Source of the DNA: Diogma glabrata
Lineage: Eukaryota > Arthropoda > Insecta > Diptera > Cylindrotomidae
Direction: 5' to 3'
NCBI GenBank assembly: GCA_963693315.1
Contig: OY856186.1
Coordinates: forward strand, 229,194,754-229,258,753
Length of the DNA: 64,000 bases
Below, piece by piece: positions 59,238-64,000 of this stretch. Each line of letters opens with the position of its first letter. The first letter of the stretch is position 1. Made by a program: the position numbers and the translations under genes. The notes under the pieces are model-generated. The model was not told where the DNA came from and did no database searches. It saw only the letters and a list, made by a program, of their open reading frames with translations.

Positions 59238-62200
59238 CCTCTATTTGTACTCTTCAATTTTGTTAGTGTCTTTTGTGTCCCCACCTTTTTTTTTTTTTTG
59301 CTTTTCTCTTATCGTGCTACTGTTGCATGAAATCTGCTATCGTGTTTTTGTGACAGGGATACGCAGTTTCTTTTGTACTGTTTAGTGTTGAAATTTAGGC
59401 CTGGCCGAATTTCAGTAGCTTTGCCTGCAATGTCAAAGGGTAAGTCTTTGTCTCAACAGAATGGCCGCAGAGTGAACCAACAGCTTAGCATTGGCTTCAC
59501 CAACATAAGAGGACTCAATTCGAATCTAAACGAGGTTCATCACTACATTGAAAAAAATAAACCTGACATATTGTTTCTTACCGAAACAATTGTTAGTGGC
59601 AAAGCATCGAAGTTGGATCTCGATAAATACGGATACCTAGTTACGAATTGGAACATTCCTTTTATAACAAGCATGGTGTCTGTGTATATGTTCGAGATTC
59701 ACTTTCATGTATGAGAATTAAGGCCTACGAGTTGAACTCTAAGCACCATAATTCTATAGCACTGAAAATCTCAGGTGTTGATGAAACTTTGTTTGTAATA
59801 GGATTATCCAGATCCCCAAATTCTCCCCCAGGATGTCCCTTTTTCGAAAAAATATCGGCTAATCTAGACAAGATTACCACGGACTACCCCAAAGGAAGAC
59901 TGGTCATTCTTGGAGACTTTAGTATTCATAATAAAGAATGGCTTAAGTATTCATCGCGCACTGACGACGTAGGAACACAAGCCAAACTGATACTCGCAGA
60001 TTATCACGGTTTGACGCAAATGATAGAGTGTCCCACTAGAATCGCAGACAATTCGCATCATAACAATAATTTGCTGGATCTGTTTTTGACAAACGAACCA
60101 AATACTACGAAGACAAAAGTTGAACAACCCCTCGGAACATCGGACCATTTACTAATATCAGCAATAGTGCAATTTACATCACCGACACAAATTAAAGCAA
60201 ATCCTCGACGGGTTTGGAACTATAAACGCGCTGACTGGGAGGGACTGACAAACTTTTATGATGAAACACCTTGGAAAACTATTTGTTGTGTTGATCAAGA
60301 TCCTAGCACATCGGCAATAAGAATTTCTGAAATCATAAAAGAAGGAATGCGGCGGTTTATTCCAAATCGATTAATCACTCCTAAAACTGAGCCTTGGTTC
60401 ACACGGGATGTTGATGAGGCAGTGAGGAATAAACGCAAAGCATTCAAGATGTATAATGCTAATAAAACACCTGAAACCCATAGCGCCTATAAGAAAGCCA
60501 GAAATATTACTAAATTCAAAATAGACTTGGACAAAGACGCGTTTATCCAGAAGAAAGCAAAGAAATTCGCCGAGCACCCATCTGGCTCACGTAGTTCCTT
60601 TCAGGCAGTTAAATCAGTCCAGAGCAATTTTACTCGATCCTCTATTCCAACCTTAGTTCTGAATGACATTCCCGTGAGCGACTCGAAAGAGAAAGCGGAT
60701 CTTTTGGGTCGTATTTTCGCAGAGAACTCAAACATAGTTGAACCCCCCCATTCTCCTACCCTCATTCCCCCAGTTGTAACGAAAATGAAACCAATTATTT
60801 TTCGTTGTAACATTGTACGGAAAATGCTTCTTTCTCTCAAGATCAACAAATCTGCTGGCCCCGACGGTATTCCACCCCTCATTCTTAAAAACTTTGCTAG
60901 ACAACTAGCTCCAATTTTAACAAAAATTTTCTATTTATCTTATAAAACCGGAATATTTCCCGATTCTTGGAAACTGCCCAGCGTTCAACCCATATCAAAG
61001 AAAGGCAGTAAGATAGACCCTAACAATTATAGACCAATTGCAATTCTGTCGGTTTTAGCTAAAATATTTGAAAAATATGTTAACTACAATTTGATAGATT
61101 ATTTGGAAATGTCGCGAATTATTGATGATAAGCAGTATGGTTTTCGTAGAAGTCATGCAACAGGTGATCTGTTAGCCTGCGTATCCCATCTCTGGAACAA
61201 ATCGCTGGAAAACCACGGTGAAACATTTAGTATTTCACTTGACATTTCTAAAGCATTTGAAAAAGTGTGGCATAAAAATCTCATAGCTAAATTAAAATCT
61301 TATGGCATAGACCATCTTACTGTCTCATGGATTCATAGTTTTCTTACCGGTCGCCAACTTCATGTTAATTTAGATGGTATCACATCCAATATTTTCACAA
61401 CCAATGCTGGGGTTCCCCAAGGTTCGGCACTCTTACCAACCTTGTTTCTTCTATACATTAATGACTTACTTATTTCCACAGTGCACCCAATCCATAGTTT
61501 TGCTAATGACAGCACATTACATGCATCACATGCATCTCCTAAATTTCGACCTCATACTGCAGTTACCACTGATAGAGAGCAGCTAATTGATTCCATCAAC
61601 AAAGATCTGGAGCGTATAATGGAACGGGGTGATCGTAATCTTGTTTCATTTAATCCAACCAAAACCAAATTATGCCGTCTTTCACGAATAGAGCGACATA
61701 AAAATTTTCCTATTAAAATAAACCATGAGGAATTGCATGAGGTTGAATCAGTTAGACTTCTTGGAGTGGATATTCAAAATAACCTGAAATGGAATAAACA
61801 TGTGTTCAACATCGCTAAATCTGCAATGCAAAAATTAGGATTCTTGAGTCGATGTAAAAAGTATTTCAATCCCGAGCAAATTTTGCTAATCTTCAAGTCC
61901 TTTATTCGTCCATGTATGGAGTACTGCTGTCATGTGTGGGGAGGTGCTTGTCAGTCAACAATAAAATGTCTAGACTCTGAACAGAGAAAAGCAATACGGT
62001 TGATTGGTAATACCGAGCTAACGGACCAACTTGATTCACTCCAGCACAGAAGAAATGTGGCTGAATTGTCAATCTACTATAAATATAACTTTAGCGAACT
62101 CTCCTCTAAGGAAATTCAAAATATCCTTCCATCGTGTGCGCAATTTAATCGGCGAACAAGAACTTCAGAGTTATCTCACTCATTTGCTGTCCAAATACCT

Positions 62201-62483
62201 CGTTGTAGAACTGTGTCCTTCCAAAACGACCATTTTAATAGAGTGGCCAAATTATGGAACTCGATGCCTTCCTCTGTATTTCCCGATGAATTTTCCCCTC
62301 AGGCATTTAAAGAAAATGTCCATCATCATTTAAAAAAATTAGTATAGTTATCCCTATATCCCCATTCTTTCCATTCCTTTATAGTTGACATGGTATCTTC
62401 GGATATTCAAAGAGTCTAAATAATGAATATTTCATATTTAGTGTGCTAAACATGTCTAACTAATTAATAAAAAAAAAAAAAAA
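59238..62483 (+). mobile_element. CR1/Jockey-like LINE, copy B
   Basis: Starts near AACCCTCTATTTGTACTC and ends TTAATAAAAAAAAAA (to 62483). Better preserved than copy A. It lies ~270 bp upstream of cuticle gene 6. Confidence 0.87.
59430..62347 (+). pseudogene. CR1/Jockey-like endonuclease-RT, copy B, nearly intact
   Basis: The same polyprotein as copy A. The frame from the ATG at 59430 (MSKGKSLSQQ) loses one base near 59631, then runs open for ~900 codons to 62347. Endonuclease motifs: RGLNSNLNEV, ILFLTET, TSDHLLIS, but GDFSIHNKEWL where copy A has GDFNIHN, so the catalytic Asn is Ser. Reverse transcriptase: GPDGIPPLI, NNYRPIAILS, YGFRRSHATGD, LDISKAFEKVWH, GVPQGSALLPTLF. Motif C is FANDST, the first catalytic Asp having become Asn. 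C-terminal Cys motifs CMEYCCHVWGGAC follow. Three independent lesions suggest a dead copy despite the long frame. Confidence 0.85.
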
Positions 62484-62654
62484 ACAAACATTTTTCACAA
62501 ACCTTAAATTTTTGAACTTTTTAATAATTAATTCCTTTATTCAATAACTATCGATCATTTTCAAAATATTTTTCTTTAGTTTAAATCGTGTTCTTTGTAT
62601 GAAAGTATTTGTTCCATTTCCTCTAAAAATCAAATTATTTGAACAACAAAATTG

Positions 62655-62690
62655 TATAAAATGTTAAGGAATCGTATAACTTGTATCAGT
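62655..62690 (+). promoter_or_regulatory. Core promoter of cuticle gene 6 (TATA + Inr)
   Basis: TATAAAA at 62655-62661 and TCAGTT at 62685-62690, with the initiator A 32 bp after the TATA start; the ATG follows ~60 bp later. Confidence 0.7.
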
Positions 62691-62749
62691 TCATTTCCAT
62701 CAACCTAACTATTCACATATTGCAAAGCAATTGAAATTTTGTAAGAAAA

Positions 62750-63232
62750 ATGAAATCGTTTATTTCAATCGGGTTATTGGCTTGTGTTGCACTAGCTGCA
62801 GGACATGGTGCATCAAGTTATGCAAATTTAAATCAAGTTTCTCATGGAGGACATGGTGGATATGGTGGTGGGCATAATGGTGGACATGGTGGAGATGATG
62901 GTTGGAATGGTGGACATGGAGATTATTATGTAAAAATATAGATTTATTTGAAATCATTAACTAAAATTTCTTTCACTTAGGCTCATCCCGCATATAAATA
63001 TGAATATGGTGTAAAAGATGGTCACACCGGTGACAATAAAGAAGCTTGGGAACATCGTGATGGAGATGTTGTTAAAGGTGGATATTCATTCCATGAAGCT
63101 GATGGAACAAAACGTGTTGTTGAATATACATCAGACAAACATAATGGATTCAATGCTATTGTCAAACGTATTGGTCATGCTGGACATCCACAAGTATATG
63201 GTCATTGTGAGATGCAGCTTCATTATTATTAA
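62750..63232 (+). CDS. RR-2 cuticle protein (CPR family), gene 6, altered C-terminus
   Basis: Chitin-binding cuticle protein. Exon 1 is 62750-62929 (60 codons), the intron is 51 bp (phase 0), and exon 2 is 62981-63232 (83 codons plus TAA); 143 residues in all. The signal peptide is MKSFISIGLLACVALAAG. Exon 1 is Gly/His-rich with GGDDGWNGG. The RR-2 domain has [40 protein letters not shown] and NGFNAIVKR, as in the orphan exon. After VYGH (63205) the protein reads CEMQLHYY and stops, where the near-identical orphan exon continues with a Gly/His tail. The foreign codons begin with TGTGAG, the likely start of a Ty3/Gypsy LTR. The chitin-binding domain is complete, so the product may still work, but its 3' end and poly(A) signal now come from the LTR. 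Confidence 0.88.
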
Positions 63233-63413
63233 TTGTAGTGTAGTGAAATAATCATATATAAATGTATTAGGTAATTAATTATATTATGCATACAAGTATA
63301 AGTTTAATCAATGTTATCATTCGTCTCAGATTCTAAATAAAATCAGTTGTATTTTGATGATCATACAGGCTAGATCATTATATTAAATAAAGTCTTTTAT
63401 TTAAAACTTAACA
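63206..63413 (+). repeat. 5' LTR of a second Ty3/Gypsy element (proposed)
   Basis: Begins TGTGAG exactly where homology to the cuticle exon ends. It ends ACTTAACA directly before TGGCGCTGAGGACAGG. It contains AATAAA at 63336. An alternative start is TGTAGTG at 63235. The 3' LTR is outside the window, so the boundary is inferred. Confidence 0.65.
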
Positions 63414-63429
63414 TGGCGCTGAGGACAGG
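63414..63429 (+). promoter_or_regulatory. Putative primer-binding site, second element
   Basis: TGGCGCTGAGGACAGG follows directly after the LTR end, paralleling TGGCGC at 19955 in the first element. Confidence 0.65.
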
Positions 63430-63617
63430 ATATTTTTTCTTTTAGTCCTTGTTAATTGTTGTCGGAAATAAAATAAATAGTAACAATTCGGGTTGGTTTA
63501 AGTTTAGTAGTGGATATAAGAAATTGTGTTATAAGAAAGTGCTATATTATGATGATAACATAGGCAAGTTAGTAGTTTTTGATGCCAAATTTTTATATAA
63601 TAGAATTCCGTTAATTG

Positions 63618-64000
63618 ATGTCGATTGTTAAAATAAAAAAAGAACCTGTTGAGAAAAAACGACGTGGAAGGCCACCGAAAGTACAAGTGATAACAGTTAC
63701 TGCTACCGCAATGGATTACGTTAGAAAAGTAGATGTTTTAAAGTTAGATGGAAATATTGCAGAAAATTGGCGTATATTTATACAAAATTTCAATATTTTT
63801 TCTGAAGCGATTGAAATAGAGAAAAAAAGCGGATCTGTAAAAGTAGCACTATTTTTAAATGCTATTGGCCCCGAAGCTGTGGAAGTTTTTAACACCTTTA
63901 ATGTTGCAGAAGAAGATAGAAAAAATTATAGAAAAGTGATTGAAGCGTTTGAAAATTTTTGTGCACCTAAGACCAACGAAGTGTATGAAACATTTGTTTT
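63618..64000 (+). CDS. gag: Gag of second Ty3/Gypsy element, partial
   Basis: Open from the ATG at 63618 (MSIVKIKKEP) to the window end, 127 codons seen. Clearly homologous to the Gag at 19986 but diverged: RRGRPPK (AT-hook core) near residue 15, MDYVRKVDVLKLDGNIAENW, VKVALFLNAIGPEAVEVF and FCAPKTNEVYETF match the same blocks in the first element. It would form the element capsid. The zinc knuckles and pol lie beyond the window. No defect in the visible part, so the insertion may be young. Confidence 0.88.
   Translation, partial: MSIVKIKKEPVEKKRRGRPPKVQVITVTATAMDYVRKVDVLKLDGNIAENWRIFIQNFNIFSEAIEIEKKSGSVKVALFLNAIGPEAVEVFNTFNVAEEDRKNYRKVIEAFENFCAPKTNEVYETFV

Overview
The window reads as AT-rich insect nuclear DNA. 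The only host genes I can support are a same-strand cluster of RR-2 cuticle proteins (Rebers-Riddiford chitin-binding domain). All have very short introns (51-74 bp) and AATAAA poly(A) signals, and the promoters pair a TATA box with an arthropod TCAKTY-type initiator. Nearly everything else is transposable-element (TE) sequence of several classes, often nested. I cannot name the species; a holometabolous insect is a reasonable inference.

Cuticle cluster, all on the + strand: gene 1 (3741-4271), gene 2 (18743-19283), gene 3 (28054-28568), gene 4 (45409-45915), an orphan second exon (56303-56575), and gene 6 (62750-63232). Each complete gene has exon 1 (signal peptide plus Gly/Tyr/His-rich segment, ending GDYY or ADYY) joined in phase 0 to exon 2 (the chitin-binding domain). 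Genes 3 and 4 are a recent duplicate pair that shares upstream sequence. The orphan exon and exon 2 of gene 6 are almost identical, but gene 6 loses its native C-terminus where an LTR retrotransposon begins.

Mobile elements, left to right: a terminal-inverted-repeat (TIR) element at 523-1817; a ~318-bp-arm palindrome at 5386-6151; a fossil P-superfamily transposon with 32-bp TIRs and recognisable transposase remnants (6774-8312), carrying a nested TIR element; two head-to-head RTE-like LINEs (10723-13943 minus, 14491-17690 plus) around a ~303-bp (TA)n tract, followed by an old minus-strand LINE fragment; a young Ty3/Gypsy element (19635-25662) with identical 320-bp LTRs and a 5-bp target-site duplication (TSD), whose gag-pol frame is split by two tandem ~607-bp hairpin-bearing units; a decayed hAT transposon (33149-38725) with 8-bp TSDs, a 16-unit 77-bp satellite and a nested MITE, inserted in one arm of an older palindrome whose other arm keeps the empty site; a third RTE-like LINE (40065-42613) running into a 200-N gap; two CR1/Jockey-like LINEs (48893-52099 and 59238-62483), both with mutated reverse-transcriptase motifs; a hAT-type MITE (53471-54261) with 8-bp TSDs; and the start of a second Ty3/Gypsy element (63206 to the window end). 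A ~500-bp hairpin-headed repeat family occurs four times.

The picture is tandem duplication of cuticle genes with continuous transposon invasion of the spacers. In one case an insertion has altered a gene product, and in another a gene is reduced to a single exon. I see no prokaryotic genes, CRISPR arrays or confident functional RNA genes.
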